62,877 nucleotides of DNA from CAZOZP01 sp964584325 (GCA_964584325.1 CAZOZP010000010.1:1-62877); one strand, 5' to 3'; positions 18,035 through 27,737 are shown, counted from the stretch's first letter. Numbers and translations are program-made. The notes: generated by a model not told the origin, from the letters alone.

Positions 18035-18706
18035 TTATTTAAGTTTGAAAGTAATCGGGACTGAAACCTGAACCTTAACTGCTTTCCCTCTTTGTTTTCC
18101 GGGACTGAATTTAGTTGCTTTTACAGCTTTCATAGCCTCTTCGTCACAACCACCGCCTATACCTTTTAGAAGTTCAACTTTTGTTACTACTCCTCTTTCG
18201 TCAACATAGGCTCTAACATATACTCTACCCTGAATACCTGCTTTTCTTGCCATTTCAGGATACACTATACTTGCCTGAATAGCTTCAATACCGCCAATCG
18301 GAGCCGGTTGTTCTTCTACTGCCACGAAATATACAGGCTCTTCCTCTTCCTGAATTTCTTCTTTTTTCTGTGAAGGAGGAGGAGGAGGAGTGGATGAAAC
18401 TTCAAGATCGTCCATTTCACTTGACTGAATTTCTATATCCTCAAATTCGGAATCTGCAGGAGCTTCTATTGGTACCAGCGGTTTTGGAGGGGACGGCGGA
18501 GCGGCCTGCTGCTGTGTAACATCAACATCTTCAACTTGTACAAGTTCTTGTGCTGCTTCAGTTTTAATCTCTTCTTTTTCAAAAGAAGGATAATATTTAA
18601 AGGCGATAATCAGAAAAGCAAGTGCGATCACAAATGAAATTTCAAGTGACCGTAGGTACTTTCTTCTCAAATCCACCTTCGGATTTTTTTTCAATGCCAA
18701 TGCCAT
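18035..18706 (-). CDS. TonB family energy-transducing protein
   Basis: A 223-residue inner-membrane protein that couples proton motive force (through ExbB/ExbD) to outer-membrane receptors. It has one N-terminal membrane helix (about 25-45), a proline-rich periplasmic spacer with PPPPPSQKK and PPSPPKP, and a C-terminal TonB domain from about 145 ('YPEMARKAGIQGRVYVRAYV', 'ATKFSPGKQRGK'). No exbB/exbD lies beside it. It stands alone between its own promoter (18741-18769) and terminator (18001-18028). The TonB-dependent receptor at 31960 is a possible client within this window. Confidence 0.93.
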   Translation of the reverse strand: MALALKKNPKVDLRRKYLRSLEISFVIALAFLIIAFKYYPSFEKEEIKTEAAQELVQVEDVDVTQQQAAPPSPPKPLVPIEAPADSEFEDIEIQSSEMDDLEVSSTPPPPPSQKKEEIQEEEEPVYFVAVEEQPAPIGGIEAIQASIVYPEMARKAGIQGRVYVRAYVDERGVVTKVELLKGIGGGCDEEAMKAVKATKFSPGKQRGKAVKVQVSVPITFKLK

Positions 18707-18740
18707 AGTTCCTCCAAAAAAACATTTTTTTAATTGAACA

Positions 18741-18769
18741 AGTATAAAAAAGTTATTTTAATTAGTCAA
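18741..18769 (-). promoter_or_regulatory. Sigma-70-like promoter of the tonB gene
   Basis: On the minus strand, TTGACT (18769-18764), a 17-base spacer and TATACT (18746-18741) lie 35 bases upstream of the TonB ATG. A GGAGGA ribosome site sits just before the start codon. Confidence 0.65.
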
Positions 18770-18792
18770 ATACAATTTCTTAAACATTAAAA

Positions 18793-19224
18793 TTAATTGT
18801 GTGTTCCTAAATCAGATATAGATATTTTATTTATAAGTTTTTGATATAATAATCGAAAGAACAACAGTCCCATCAAAGTGCCTGCAAAGTCTGCGATTAG
18901 ATCATACGGATCGCAGCTTCTTCCCGGAATAAACATTTGATGAATTTCATCAAAGAGTGCATAAACTAAGCAGATTGTTAAAGTATAAATATCCTTTCTC
19001 AAAAGATTTTCTTTTAAGTTAGTTCTTGAGAGAAAATTTGTTCTCAACAGAACTGTTAAACCAAAAAATGCTCCGAAATGAAGTATTTTATCATGAATTC
19101 CAAATCCGGGTACGGACGGCGACGGCAGGCTTGTTCCAATAAATAATGCGATCCAGTAAGCTGCAAGTGTAATTTGAATTACATAAAATGGATTTTTGAT
19201 GAGAAGATTAATAAGTTTATTCAT
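18793..19224 (-). CDS. VanZ-like membrane protein
   Basis: A 143-residue membrane protein with about four hydrophobic segments. 'IALFIGTSLPSPSVPGF', 'HDKILHFGAFFGLTVLLR' and a 'DEIHQMFIPGRSCDPYDLI' motif are typical of VanZ-like proteins, where conserved D-K-x-x-H and E-x-x-Q residues occur. VanZ-type proteins are linked to glycopeptide resistance in a few cases, but most, including this one, have no known role. The start overlaps the end of the nnr gene by 8 bp. Confidence 0.82.
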   Translation of the reverse strand: MNKLINLLIKNPFYVIQITLAAYWIALFIGTSLPSPSVPGFGIHDKILHFGAFFGLTVLLRTNFLSRTNLKENLLRKDIYTLTICLVYALFDEIHQMFIPGRSCDPYDLIADFAGTLMGLLFFRLLYQKLINKISISDLGTHN

Positions 19225-20764
19225 TTATTTCCAGAATTGCTTTGTAAAAACTTTTTATTAAATCGTCCGGGGAAACAGCATACTCTGTAAGTTCATTTTT
19301 CATAATATCGGCACATAGTCCGTGAAGATATACTCCGCATATTACTGAATCAAGCAGATTTTCGGAACTGCCTGAGAATCCTGCAATTATCCCGGCCAGG
19401 ACATCCCCGCTCCCGAATTTAGCCAAACCGCTGTTTCCGGTTGTATTAACAAAGATTTTTCCTTCCGGTGAGGCGATAATTGTCGGAGCTCCTTTTAATA
19501 CCAACACTGCTTTTGATTTCTGTGCAAAGTCTGAAGCTGTTTCAAAAATTCTTTTTTTAATAACCAAAGCTTCTTTGCCTGTCAGTCTTATAAATTCGCC
19601 CATATGAGGTGTTAAAATACAGTTTCTTAAGTCTAAATTCTCAAAACCATAGGATGCAACTGCAAAAAGTGCATCGGCATCAATTATGATTCTTTTATTT
19701 TTATTTTCCTCAATTATTCGGATAACAGCTTCTATAGTATTCTCATCTCTCCCAAGACCCGGACCTATTAACAGAGTATTGCATTTGCTAATGATTCCCT
19801 TGAATTCGTGAAGATTTTCTGCTGTCAGGATTTCTTTTCCATAATCATCATACGGAATAACTACTGCAGAATCCAGCATGTTTAGAATTGTGCTTTTCTG
19901 TGAAGCAGGAAATGCCAGAAATACGCTCCCGCATCCTGCCCGCATAGCTGAATTAGCACACAAGGCTGCTGCTTTCGGCATTCTTCCGCTTCCGGCAATA
20001 ATCATAACAGGGCCGGAAGAATACTTGTTCATATTTCTAATTCTTGCGGGTAAACATTTCTTTGAATCAGATTTCTCTATCAGAAACATTCGTGTACCGG
20101 TATTCTTAAATATTTCATCACCGATACCTATATCGGTTTTTATAATCTTACCGCAAGCAAGAACTCCTTCATTAATAAAGAGTCCTTTTTTATATCCTGC
20201 CAAAGTGATTGTATAATCAGCCTTTACATAATTCTCTGCACAACCTGTATCTCCGTCAAGTCCGGATGGAATGTCAACTGATATTTTCACTGCTTCCGCC
20301 CGGTTGATTTCATCAATAACCAAACAGAGGAATTCCGAAAGACTGCCTTTGGTACCTGTTCCTAAAATTGCATCTATTACAAAATCTGCTTCTTTAATCT
20401 CATCTTTATATGTGCCAATTTTTAAAGATGAATTATTGTAATAGCTCGTCATTTTTTTCAGTATAAGGAAGTTTCTCAGTGATTCGTGTGATAGTTTATC
20501 TTCATCAAAAAGCGATACTGTCTTTACCGTAAACCCATTTTTGAGAAAATGACGGGCAAGGGCAAACCCATCTCCGCCATTATTGCCCTTACCGCATACA
20601 ATGCAGATTTTCTTATTTTTACCTGATTTTAATATAATATCAGACAAAAGGTTAAAGATATTAACCGCCGCATTTTCCATAAGAACAAGCGGATCAATGC
20701 CGATTTCATCGATTGCCTTTGAATCGGCATCTCTAACATCCTTAACAGAATATACTGGTATCAT
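19217..20764 (-). CDS. nnr: Bifunctional NAD(P)H-hydrate epimerase / ADP-dependent dehydratase
   Basis: Repairs hydrated NADH and NADPH in the cytosol. The N-terminal YjeF_N epimerase domain (about 1-210) has 'GKGNNGGDGFALARH' and 'SVDIPSGLDGDTG'. The C-terminal ribokinase-like dehydratase (about 235-515) has 'PHMGEFIRLTG' and 'NSGLAKFGSGDVLAGII'. At 515 residues it is the usual fused form. It overlaps the 20764 gene by one base (TGATG) and the vanZ-like gene by 8, so all three are probably one transcript. Confidence 0.95.
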   Translation of the reverse strand: MIPVYSVKDVRDADSKAIDEIGIDPLVLMENAAVNIFNLLSDIILKSGKNKKICIVCGKGNNGGDGFALARHFLKNGFTVKTVSLFDEDKLSHESLRNFLILKKMTSYYNNSSLKIGTYKDEIKEADFVIDAILGTGTKGSLSEFLCLVIDEINRAEAVKISVDIPSGLDGDTGCAENYVKADYTITLAGYKKGLFINEGVLACGKIIKTDIGIGDEIFKNTGTRMFLIEKSDSKKCLPARIRNMNKYSSGPVMIIAGSGRMPKAAALCANSAMRAGCGSVFLAFPASQKSTILNMLDSAVVIPYDDYGKEILTAENLHEFKGIISKCNTLLIGPGLGRDENTIEAVIRIIEENKNKRIIIDADALFAVASYGFENLDLRNCILTPHMGEFIRLTGKEALVIKKRIFETASDFAQKSKAVLVLKGAPTIIASPEGKIFVNTTGNSGLAKFGSGDVLAGIIAGFSGSSENLLDSVICGVYLHGLCADIMKNELTEYAVSPDDLIKSFYKAILEINE

Positions 20765-21129
20765 CAGTCGATAAACAATACATTATCATCAGGTTCTGAT
20801 ATTTCAAAAGAATGATTTGATGATATTTTCAGAAGCAATTTCTTATGATTGCTTATATCGAACAAATCCTTCCCATCTTCAGCAACAACCATTTTTATAT
20901 AATCGTAATCCGATATCTGTTCGGATATATCTTCATATTCAAAAAGATATAATTCAGTGAAAGTATCTCGTTTCATATATTCAGCTTTTTCGGATACCTG
21001 ACTGAAATCCATAATTATTTCGTCATCAAGAATAACTTTTAAGATATCTGCACGGAACGGAAGTAAAATCCTGTTACCGTAAACCAGTCCGGTAAGTTTG
21101 TTGTTTTTTAAATTATCAAGTTTCGACAT
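20764..21129 (-). CDS. Hypothetical protein
   Basis: A 121-residue cytosolic acidic protein without signal peptide, membrane segment or recognised motif. It is held between nhaD (1 base away) and nnr (1-base overlap), so it is co-transcribed with both. It is beta-rich in appearance ('TGLVYGNRILLPFRADILKV'). I do not recognise a family and assign no function. Confidence 0.7.
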   Translation of the reverse strand: MSKLDNLKNNKLTGLVYGNRILLPFRADILKVILDDEIIMDFSQVSEKAEYMKRDTFTELYLFEYEDISEQISDYDYIKMVVAEDGKDLFDISNHKKLLLKISSNHSFEISEPDDNVLFID

Positions 21130-21130
21130 A

Positions 21131-22612
21131 TTATTCTCCCCAGAAAAAGAAAATCATATAAACTGCAAAAAGAACAGGAAGCAGAATCGGTATTGAGTAT
21201 TTTGTAACATAACCGAAGAAACTTGGCATTTTGATTCCTGCACGTTCGCAAATTGATTTAACCATAAAATTCGGTCCGTTGCCGATGTAAGTCATTGCCC
21301 CAAAAAAGACAGCAGCTATTGAAATTGCTTCAAGATAAACAGGATGATTTTCCTGGAACCACCTAACATTTTGTGCATTATTTACATCCAAAGCATACTT
21401 ACCCATAGCTGCACTTAAGAAGTTCAGATAGGTTGGTGCATTATCAAGTACTCCCGAAAGTAATCCTGTTGTCCAGTAAAATATTCCGGGTGTAAGTATC
21501 TGTCCGAAAACCTTAGCTTCGTATGCAATTAACTGAAGAGCCGGAATCATGGTTGCAAAGATTCCGATAAACAGATAAGCAACTTCTTTTATAGGTTCGA
21601 AATCAAACTCATTAGCGCGGAGTATTTCTTTATCGGCAGTTTTATAGGAAACAAATACAACAGTAAACATTATTATTTCTCTTATTCCGAAAGGCATATG
21701 CAGTAATGCACCTAAATCGGGTACCCAGGGAATGATATTCGGATCAAGAAAAACTGAAATAAGAATTATTAAAAGATAGATAAAGTTTTTTGCACCGCTG
21801 ATATGGATTTTACCCGTACAATTTGATTTCCCGGCTGATTCAGGATTATAGTTCCTTTTGTCTAAGAAATAAAATATTATCAGAAGAATTGTTAGTGCAA
21901 CAAACCACATTCCAAAATTATAAAAAAGCGACCAGAAGAAACTAACACCGCGCAGGAATCCCAGAAATAGCGGAGGATCACCAATCGGCGTTAATGCTCC
22001 GCCCACATTACTTACAATAAAAATGAAAAATATAATATGGTAAGGTTTAATCCTTTCTTTATTAAGTTTCATAAAAGGACGGATAAGCAGCATCGAGGCA
22101 CCGGTTGTTCCAATAACATTGGCAATAACTGCACCTATAAGCAGTAAAATAACATTCATCATTGGAGTGGTTTCTTTATAGATTTTAATAAGAATACCCC
22201 CGGATGCTACAAACAGAGATGACAACAAAGCAATAAACGACAGATACTCAACCAATGTATGGAAAAGATGATAAGTATCGTGAAGAGCAAATACATAATA
22301 AAGAACAGTTATCAGCCCAAGAGAAATTGCTATGGCCGGATAATTTTTTTCCCAAAAATGGTGATAAAAAAGCGGTCCTGTTGCAATCATTATTAATAGG
22401 ATTACAAAAGGAGCAACTATCAGAGGGTTGGGCATTTTGCTGTGTTCATCTTCAGCCGGAGCTGCAATCTCAGCCTTTTGCAAAGCTGTATCTGCAACTG
22501 CAGTAACCGAATCACTCACCGGTGCGGCCTGTTGCTGAGCCAAAATGTTTCCTGCAATAACCGGCACTCCGAAAAACAGCAGAAAAGCGGTTATTTGAAA
22601 AATATTTTTCAT
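21131..22612 (-). CDS. nhaD: NhaD-type sodium/proton antiporter
   Basis: A 493-residue inner-membrane ion-transporter-superfamily protein with about 12 helices and a probable signal-like first helix. 'ATGPLFYHHFWEKNYP', 'NVIGTTGASMLLIRP', 'SNVGGALTPIGDPPLFLGFL' and 'GVLDNAPTYLNFL' match NhaD antiporters, which exchange Na+ for H+. The acidic residues in GDPP and LDNAPT are the expected transport core. It lies between asnS (14 bp upstream) and a small hypothetical gene. Confidence 0.9.
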   Translation of the reverse strand: MKNIFQITAFLLFFGVPVIAGNILAQQQAAPVSDSVTAVADTALQKAEIAAPAEDEHSKMPNPLIVAPFVILLIMIATGPLFYHHFWEKNYPAIAISLGLITVLYYVFALHDTYHLFHTLVEYLSFIALLSSLFVASGGILIKIYKETTPMMNVILLLIGAVIANVIGTTGASMLLIRPFMKLNKERIKPYHIIFFIFIVSNVGGALTPIGDPPLFLGFLRGVSFFWSLFYNFGMWFVALTILLIIFYFLDKRNYNPESAGKSNCTGKIHISGAKNFIYLLIILISVFLDPNIIPWVPDLGALLHMPFGIREIIMFTVVFVSYKTADKEILRANEFDFEPIKEVAYLFIGIFATMIPALQLIAYEAKVFGQILTPGIFYWTTGLLSGVLDNAPTYLNFLSAAMGKYALDVNNAQNVRWFQENHPVYLEAISIAAVFFGAMTYIGNGPNFMVKSICERAGIKMPSFFGYVTKYSIPILLPVLFAVYMIFFFWGE

Positions 22613-22626
22613 TTTCTTCCTCGTAT

Positions 22627-23922
22627 TTATGGAGTATTTCTATAAATCATTCTTGCAAACGGAATTGTTTCGCGAACATGCTCCAATCCGCAAATCCAAG
22701 ATACGGTTCTTTCCACACCTAATCCGAATCCGGCATGAGGAACGGTACCATATTTACGCAAATCAAGATACCACTCAAACACTTCTTCGGGCAGCTTATG
22801 TTCTCTTAATCTGTCTAATAGAACTTCGTAGTTATCCTCTCTCTGGCTGCCGCCTATAATTTCTCCGTAACCTTCTGGAGCAAGCACATCAACAGCTAAT
22901 GCCAGGTTCGGATTTTCCGGATCCCGCTTCATATAAAAGGCTTTAACTTCGGCCGGATAACGATGTACCATAACAGGTCTGTCAAACTCCCCGGATATCA
23001 CTGTTTCATCTGTTCCGCCAAGGTCGTTGCCGTATTCAAACGGTAATCCCTTTTTCCTTAAAATTTCCACAGCTTCATCATAGGAAATTCTTGGGAATGG
23101 TCTTTTAACAGACTCAAGTTTTGTTATATCTCTTTCCAGAATTTTTAATTCTTCTGCCCTGTCTTTTAATACAGACTGAACAATATATTCTATAAACTCT
23201 TCCGCCAGATCCATATTATCATTAAGGTCATTGAATGCTACCTCAGGTTCAACCATCCAGAACTCCGTAAGATGTCTTCTGGTTTTTGACTTTTCCGCAC
23301 GGAATGTAGGGCCGAAAGTATATACTTTGCCTAAAGCTAACGCTCCTGCTTCTGCATAAAGCTGCCCGGATTGTGTCAGATATGCTTTTCCTAAATCAAA
23401 ATAATCTGTATCGAAAAGAGTTGAAGTACCTTCTGCGGCATTTGGTGTAAGAATAGGAGCATCAAATAGCGTGAATCCCCTTTCATCAAAAAAATCACGG
23501 ATTGCTTTTACTATTCTGTGTCTTATTTTCAGAATTGCCACTTGTCTTTTTGATCTCACCCATAGATGACGGTTATCCATTAAAAATTCAGGTCCGTGTT
23601 CTTTTGGAGTAATTGGATAATCAACTGATTTTCCGATAATTTCGAGGGATTTAACATCAATTTCGAGTACTCCCGGCTGTCTCCCGTCTTCCTTAACTGT
23701 ACCGGTTACCGAAAATGATGATTCCTGTGCGAGGTGTTCCGCTTCCTCAAAAATTTCGGGTGTAACATTTCCCTTAAATACTACACATTGAACATATCCT
23801 GTTCCATCACGAAGAATCAGGAATTTAATTTTCCCGCTGGATCTTTTGTTGTAGAGCCAGCCTGACAGTGTAACTTCCGAACCTACATATTGGCTCAGGT
23901 TGGAAATAGTAATTTTCTGCAT
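22627..23922 (-). CDS. asnS: Asparaginyl-tRNA synthetase
   Basis: Charges tRNA-Asn directly. The class II synthetase has an N-terminal OB-fold anticodon domain ('SEVTLSGWLYNKRSSGKI') and class II motifs: motif 2 around 'FRAEKSKTRRHLTEF' and motif 3 'GFGLGVERTVSWICG'. I prefer the ATG at 23922 (431 residues), since the frame to 23934 adds only four residues that do not look like the family's N-terminus. It lies 14 bp before nhaD. Confidence 0.95.
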   Translation of the reverse strand: MQKITISNLSQYVGSEVTLSGWLYNKRSSGKIKFLILRDGTGYVQCVVFKGNVTPEIFEEAEHLAQESSFSVTGTVKEDGRQPGVLEIDVKSLEIIGKSVDYPITPKEHGPEFLMDNRHLWVRSKRQVAILKIRHRIVKAIRDFFDERGFTLFDAPILTPNAAEGTSTLFDTDYFDLGKAYLTQSGQLYAEAGALALGKVYTFGPTFRAEKSKTRRHLTEFWMVEPEVAFNDLNDNMDLAEEFIEYIVQSVLKDRAEELKILERDITKLESVKRPFPRISYDEAVEILRKKGLPFEYGNDLGGTDETVISGEFDRPVMVHRYPAEVKAFYMKRDPENPNLALAVDVLAPEGYGEIIGGSQREDNYEVLLDRLREHKLPEEVFEWYLDLRKYGTVPHAGFGLGVERTVSWICGLEHVRETIPFARMIYRNTP

Positions 23923-23991
23923 ATACAATCTCAATTATTTTTAGTGATAGAAAATAACCAACTGCAAATTCAATATCAAAAAAAACCGACA

Positions 23992-24921
23992 TCAGACGAA
24001 AGAATTATCAATAATAGATAGAAGAATTCCTTCTCGCAGGGAATTTCCTGATACCAGAATATTCTTAGCTGAAAATCTTTTCATAAGAACTGAGAGAATT
24101 ATAACGGATGCCGGAAAGATATCTGCCCTCTCAGGATCGATACCCGGTATGTTTTTCCTTTTTTCCGGAGTTTCCAATGTTTCCAACAGATTGAAGATTC
24201 CATCAATATCTTTCTTAAATATAGTATAAGAAGTGGCGCTTTGATGTAATGATCTTATCACAGAAAGAATGTTTAGCATATTCCCCGATGAACCGATAAA
24301 TAGTTCATCCTTATGCCCGGTAAAAGCAGAGGATTTTTCTTGCAGCATCCTCAAAACAAATGCTGAGGCCTGTCTTAGGGTTTTTATGTCAGTTATATAA
24401 TCAGGGAAGAACATAGCTGAAAGAGAAACCGTTCCGGTTTCAAGACTTAAGGTTTTTATATTTCCCGGTGAATCTGATTTAATTATTTCGGTGCTTCCGC
24501 CCCCTATATCGAAAATTATGCATTTCCTGTTCCTGATTTCTGAATTGACCGAAACTCCTTTATAAGTATATTCTGCTTCTTCTTCAGGACTGATTATTCT
24601 GATAAATATACCCAATCGGTTTGCTGCTCTTTTAATGAAATCATCAGAATTTGCGGCTTTTCTTAAGGACTGGGTTGCAACTGCAAATAAGGATGCATTA
24701 AAACTCATTGCCCTTTTTTTCATGAAAGCTAAAATATTAAGTCCGTCATTGATTTTGACCTCGCTGATTATATCCTCTGACTTTTGTTCAAGAAGTCTGA
24801 ACGTTTTTCGTTCCCTGCTGATAATATTAAAACTACCGTCGCCATAAACTTCTGCAATAATCATATGAAATGTGTTGGAACCAATATCCAGAACTGCAAT
24901 ATTTTTTTCAGCGGTTTTCAT
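23992..24921 (-). CDS. Exopolyphosphatase / pppGpp phosphohydrolase (Ppx/GppA)
   Basis: An ASKHA-fold phosphatase acting on polyphosphate or pppGpp. Nucleotide-binding motifs are 'VLDIGSNTFHMIIAEV' at the N-terminus and 'FDIGGGSTEII' in the middle. At 309 residues from the chosen start it is the short two-domain form lacking the C-terminal HD region of E. coli Ppx. The ATG at 24921 gives a normal N-terminus and only a 14-base overlap with the upstream glycosyltransferase. The longer frame to 24966 would overlap that gene by 59 bases. Confidence 0.88.
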   Translation of the reverse strand: MKTAEKNIAVLDIGSNTFHMIIAEVYGDGSFNIISRERKTFRLLEQKSEDIISEVKINDGLNILAFMKKRAMSFNASLFAVATQSLRKAANSDDFIKRAANRLGIFIRIISPEEEAEYTYKGVSVNSEIRNRKCIIFDIGGGSTEIIKSDSPGNIKTLSLETGTVSLSAMFFPDYITDIKTLRQASAFVLRMLQEKSSAFTGHKDELFIGSSGNMLNILSVIRSLHQSATSYTIFKKDIDGIFNLLETLETPEKRKNIPGIDPERADIFPASVIILSVLMKRFSAKNILVSGNSLREGILLSIIDNSFV

Positions 24922-26002
24922 TTTTTTTGGCCAGAAGCATATCGGCAAGCCTGTAAACATCATCAACTGAAATATCGTCTATTAATTCTGACTTACGTAT
25001 AAAGTATTTCTGCGGCCCGACAGGTGCCCAGTTAAATGGATTAGTGGGACCGAAAATAGAGATTTGAGGTGTATCTGTTGAACCGGCAACATGCATTATT
25101 CCCGTATCGTTTGTGATAAATAAATCACTTTTGGAGATTAAAGCCGCAATAACCGGTATTTTCTTATTAATAATAAATGTTGCAGAAATATTTAAATTTT
25201 CTTTAATATAATCTATTTCCGGTTTATCTGAAGAAGACCCTGTAAAATAAAATAAAGCCTTATAATTCTGATTAAGTCTTTGAACAAGGTTTATAAACTT
25301 CATCAGTGACCATCTGTTAGGAGGCTTGCCTGCTCCTATATGAAGACCAATCAGCAATTGGCCTTCAAGTAAATCCATTTCCCTGATAATTTCCTTAGCC
25401 TCGTGAACATCTTCTTTGTCAAAATTAATCTCTGACTTAAATGACCTTGTCTTTATATTAAATGGCTTAACAATATCCATAGAAAAATCTGAAACATGGG
25501 CATCGGGATATTTTCTCCAATCTAATGCAATTCTTCTATCAAAAAGAAATGCGTATGGATTCTTCTCGCCATTCAACGAAGCCGGACCAATCCGGGTTTT
25601 ACTGTTGGAAAGTCTTGCTAAAAATCCGCTTGTAAATGACATTGAAACAACAGACGGCACTATGCATAAATCATATTTGTCGCGCAGTACACCGACAAAT
25701 TTCATCATAAAATACGGATTAAATATTTTATTCTGCTTAAAAACAACTATGCTATCAATGTAATTACATTTTGAAACTGCGTAATGATTTGCGGTACCGG
25801 CAATTAATGTTATTTTAACTTTTGGATATTTTTCTTTAATTGCCCTGAGTAATGGCACCATAGTAAGCATATCCCCGAATTGATTATGCTGGCGGACTAT
25901 CAGTACATTTCGCAGCTTCGGAAGCGTAACTGATTTGTTTTCTTCAACTGCATAAAATCGCTCTATTATATTTTTTATAAAATCGGATACATAATTTTTC
26001 AT
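24908..26002 (-). CDS. Glycosyltransferase family 9 (heptosyltransferase-like)
   Basis: A 364-residue cytosolic GT-B enzyme related to ADP-heptose:LPS heptosyltransferases. 'VLIVRQHNQFGDMLTMVPLL' near residue 32 and the C-terminal 'FITNDTGIMHVAGSTDTP' and 'SIFGPTNPFNWAP' are hallmark GT9 motifs. A role in LPS core or another surface glycan is inferred. It is 2 bases from the small membrane protein upstream and overlaps the ppx/gppA start downstream. Confidence 0.9.
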   Translation of the reverse strand: MKNYVSDFIKNIIERFYAVEENKSVTLPKLRNVLIVRQHNQFGDMLTMVPLLRAIKEKYPKVKITLIAGTANHYAVSKCNYIDSIVVFKQNKIFNPYFMMKFVGVLRDKYDLCIVPSVVSMSFTSGFLARLSNSKTRIGPASLNGEKNPYAFLFDRRIALDWRKYPDAHVSDFSMDIVKPFNIKTRSFKSEINFDKEDVHEAKEIIREMDLLEGQLLIGLHIGAGKPPNRWSLMKFINLVQRLNQNYKALFYFTGSSSDKPEIDYIKENLNISATFIINKKIPVIAALISKSDLFITNDTGIMHVAGSTDTPQISIFGPTNPFNWAPVGPQKYFIRKSELIDDISVDDVYRLADMLLAKKNENR

Positions 26003-26004
26003 TT

Positions 26005-26217
26005 TTACCGCGATTCCTTTCCATCATCTTTTTTTTCCGGAATGTCTTCAAAATAAGCATCAACAATATCTTTGTCCTTTATTCCGGGTATTTTCTTTTC
26101 TTCTCTTATACCGTTATTTCCATTCAGAAATTTTGATGCTTTGGCAATAAAAGCCAAAAACTTAATTCCTAAATACAGAAGAAGCATAAATATAAATACA
26201 AAAATAATATATCCCAT
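26005..26217 (-). CDS. Small single-pass membrane protein, DUF4834-like
   Basis: A 70-residue protein: one membrane helix (about 3-26) followed by a charged tail containing 'DKDIVDAYFEDIPEK'. The helix-plus-short acidic tail layout resembles DUF4834 proteins, known in Bacteroidota beside deoxynucleoside kinases and fol genes. It sits with 2-base gaps between dNK and the GT9 gene, which argues it is real. Function unknown. Confidence 0.65.
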   Translation of the reverse strand: MGYIIFVFIFMLLLYLGIKFLAFIAKASKFLNGNNGIREEKKIPGIKDKDIVDAYFEDIPEKKDDGKESR

Positions 26218-26219
26218 AA

Positions 26220-26867
26220 TTAACCTCTGGTTCCGGGATTAAAATACTCGATGAAACCTCTGTCTTCCCTGAAAATCTGCTCACATAATTCTTCAAAGTC
26301 AGAATGGCGGCTCACGAAATCAATCTCGGTAGAATTTACAATTAAAAGAGGTGTATCGTTAAACTTAAAAAAGAAATCATTATAGGCTTCGCTTAATTCC
26401 CTTATATAATTCCGGGTAATTTCTCTTTCAGTTTTTCTTCCTCTTTTTTTTATGTTAAATAAAATACGGTCTGTTGACGATTGCAGATAAATTACTAAAT
26501 CCGGTTTCCTCAGCTCCTTTTTCAGAAGAGGATAAACAGAATCATACAATTTCATTTCTTCCGGATTAAGATTAAGAAATGCAAAGATTCTGTCTTTTTC
26601 AAAATAATAATCTGAAACAATAAACTCAGTAAATAGATCTTCCTGGTTAAGAAACTGCTGCTGTTTAAATCTGTTTATCAGGAAAAACATCTGAGTCTGA
26701 AAAGCGTATCTTTGAGGATTTGAATAGAATTTTTCAAGGAAAGGATTGTCGCGGAATTCCTCTTCAATCAGCCTGGCATTTAATTTTGCAGCCAGCATTT
26801 TCGCCAACGATGACTTCCCCGCTCCGAGAACACCTTCAATAGCTATATATCTAATTTCTTTGCTCAT
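26220..26867 (-). CDS. Deoxynucleoside kinase
   Basis: Phosphorylates deoxynucleosides for salvage. The P-loop 'GVLGAGKSSLAKML' lies at about residues 13-26, and the 'DYYFEKDRIFA' signature at about 86-96 includes the DR(S)-like pair. The basic lid 'RGRKTEREI' is present. The 215-residue length is standard for the dCK/dGK family. The start overlaps the folK stop by 4 bases (ATGA). A folK-dNK pair is common in Bacteroidota, but no biochemical link is implied. Confidence 0.9.
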   Translation of the reverse strand: MSKEIRYIAIEGVLGAGKSSLAKMLAAKLNARLIEEEFRDNPFLEKFYSNPQRYAFQTQMFFLINRFKQQQFLNQEDLFTEFIVSDYYFEKDRIFAFLNLNPEEMKLYDSVYPLLKKELRKPDLVIYLQSSTDRILFNIKKRGRKTEREITRNYIRELSEAYNDFFFKFNDTPLLIVNSTEIDFVSRHSDFEELCEQIFREDRGFIEYFNPGTRG

Positions 26868-27376
26868 TCTTTTTCTACTTCCGGCTTATAATGAAATTCG
26901 ATTTTTTCAAGTATTGTCTTTTCTTTTATTTCAGCAAGAAATTCTACCAAACTTTTTCCGTTTACCGGATCTGCTAAATCCGGATAAATCTCAATGAGAG
27001 GTTCCAAAACAAAATCTCTGTTAAAGTAATCTCTATGAGGTATTATCAAATCGTCTGTTTTAATAACTAAGCTGTTAAAAAAAACTATATCTATATCAAT
27101 TTCTCTCGGACCCCAATTATAAGAGGGTTTTCTCCCCAGCAGTTTTTCAGCTTTAAGCGTAAGTTGATGCAATTCGAATACGTCTGCTTCAGTAAAAACT
27201 CCTGCGGCCATGTTAAAAAAATCATTCTGAGATTTAACACCATACGGAGATGTTCTATAAACCGATGATATTCTATCCACTCTGCATCCGTTTTCTTCAA
27301 GAATTCTTAGTGTTTCAGAAAAATGCTGAATAGATTCTCCAATATTGGATCCTAACGATAATAAAGCTTTATTCAA
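26864..27376 (-). CDS. folK: 2-amino-4-hydroxy-6-hydroxymethyldihydropteridine pyrophosphokinase
   Basis: Folate pathway enzyme that pyrophosphorylates 6-hydroxymethyl-dihydropterin. 'LLSLGSNIGESIQHF' at the N-terminus, 'VYRTSPYG' and the catalytic 'WGPREIDIDIVFFN' are diagnostic. The 170-residue length is normal. It overlaps folB by 8 bases and dNK by 4, consistent with one translationally coupled transcript. Confidence 0.95.
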   Translation of the reverse strand: MNKALLSLGSNIGESIQHFSETLRILEENGCRVDRISSVYRTSPYGVKSQNDFFNMAAGVFTEADVFELHQLTLKAEKLLGRKPSYNWGPREIDIDIVFFNSLVIKTDDLIIPHRDYFNRDFVLEPLIEIYPDLADPVNGKSLVEFLAEIKEKTILEKIEFHYKPEVEKE

Positions 27377-27737
27377 ATCTATCCTTAACTATTTCAGCTT
27401 CCACATAATCTATAACACCGCCTAAGGGCACACTATGTTTTCTTACCCTTACGGCAATTTTTGATATCCGGGGATAAGCTTCAATCAACTCGTCTGCTAT
27501 TACTGTAACTATAGACTCAATCAGATGATACTTTTTCTGATGAACCAGTTTTATAATGTGCTTATAAACATCGTGATAATTAACCGTAAGTTTCAAATCA
27601 TCAAACTCTGCGGCTTTACTGAAATCACAATACATATCAACATCAGCTTCAAAGATTCCGCCAATATTCTGTTCTTCTTTTAGCGCTCCGTGGTATGCAT
27701 AAAAAGAAATATTTTTAATTCTGATTACATTAAGCAT
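27369..27737 (-). CDS. folB: Dihydroneopterin aldolase
   Basis: Folate pathway enzyme that cleaves dihydroneopterin to 6-hydroxymethyl-dihydropterin, the substrate of the adjacent FolK. 'FYAYHGALKEEQNIGG' and 'LIESIVTVIADELIE' match FolB. The ATG at 27737 is preferred: it gives 122 residues starting MLNVIRIKNISFYAYHG and an 8-base overlap with the EamA stop, whereas 27755 would add six residues deeper in that gene. Confidence 0.93.
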   Translation of the reverse strand: MLNVIRIKNISFYAYHGALKEEQNIGGIFEADVDMYCDFSKAAEFDDLKLTVNYHDVYKHIIKLVHQKKYHLIESIVTVIADELIEAYPRISKIAVRVRKHSVPLGGVIDYVEAEIVKDRFE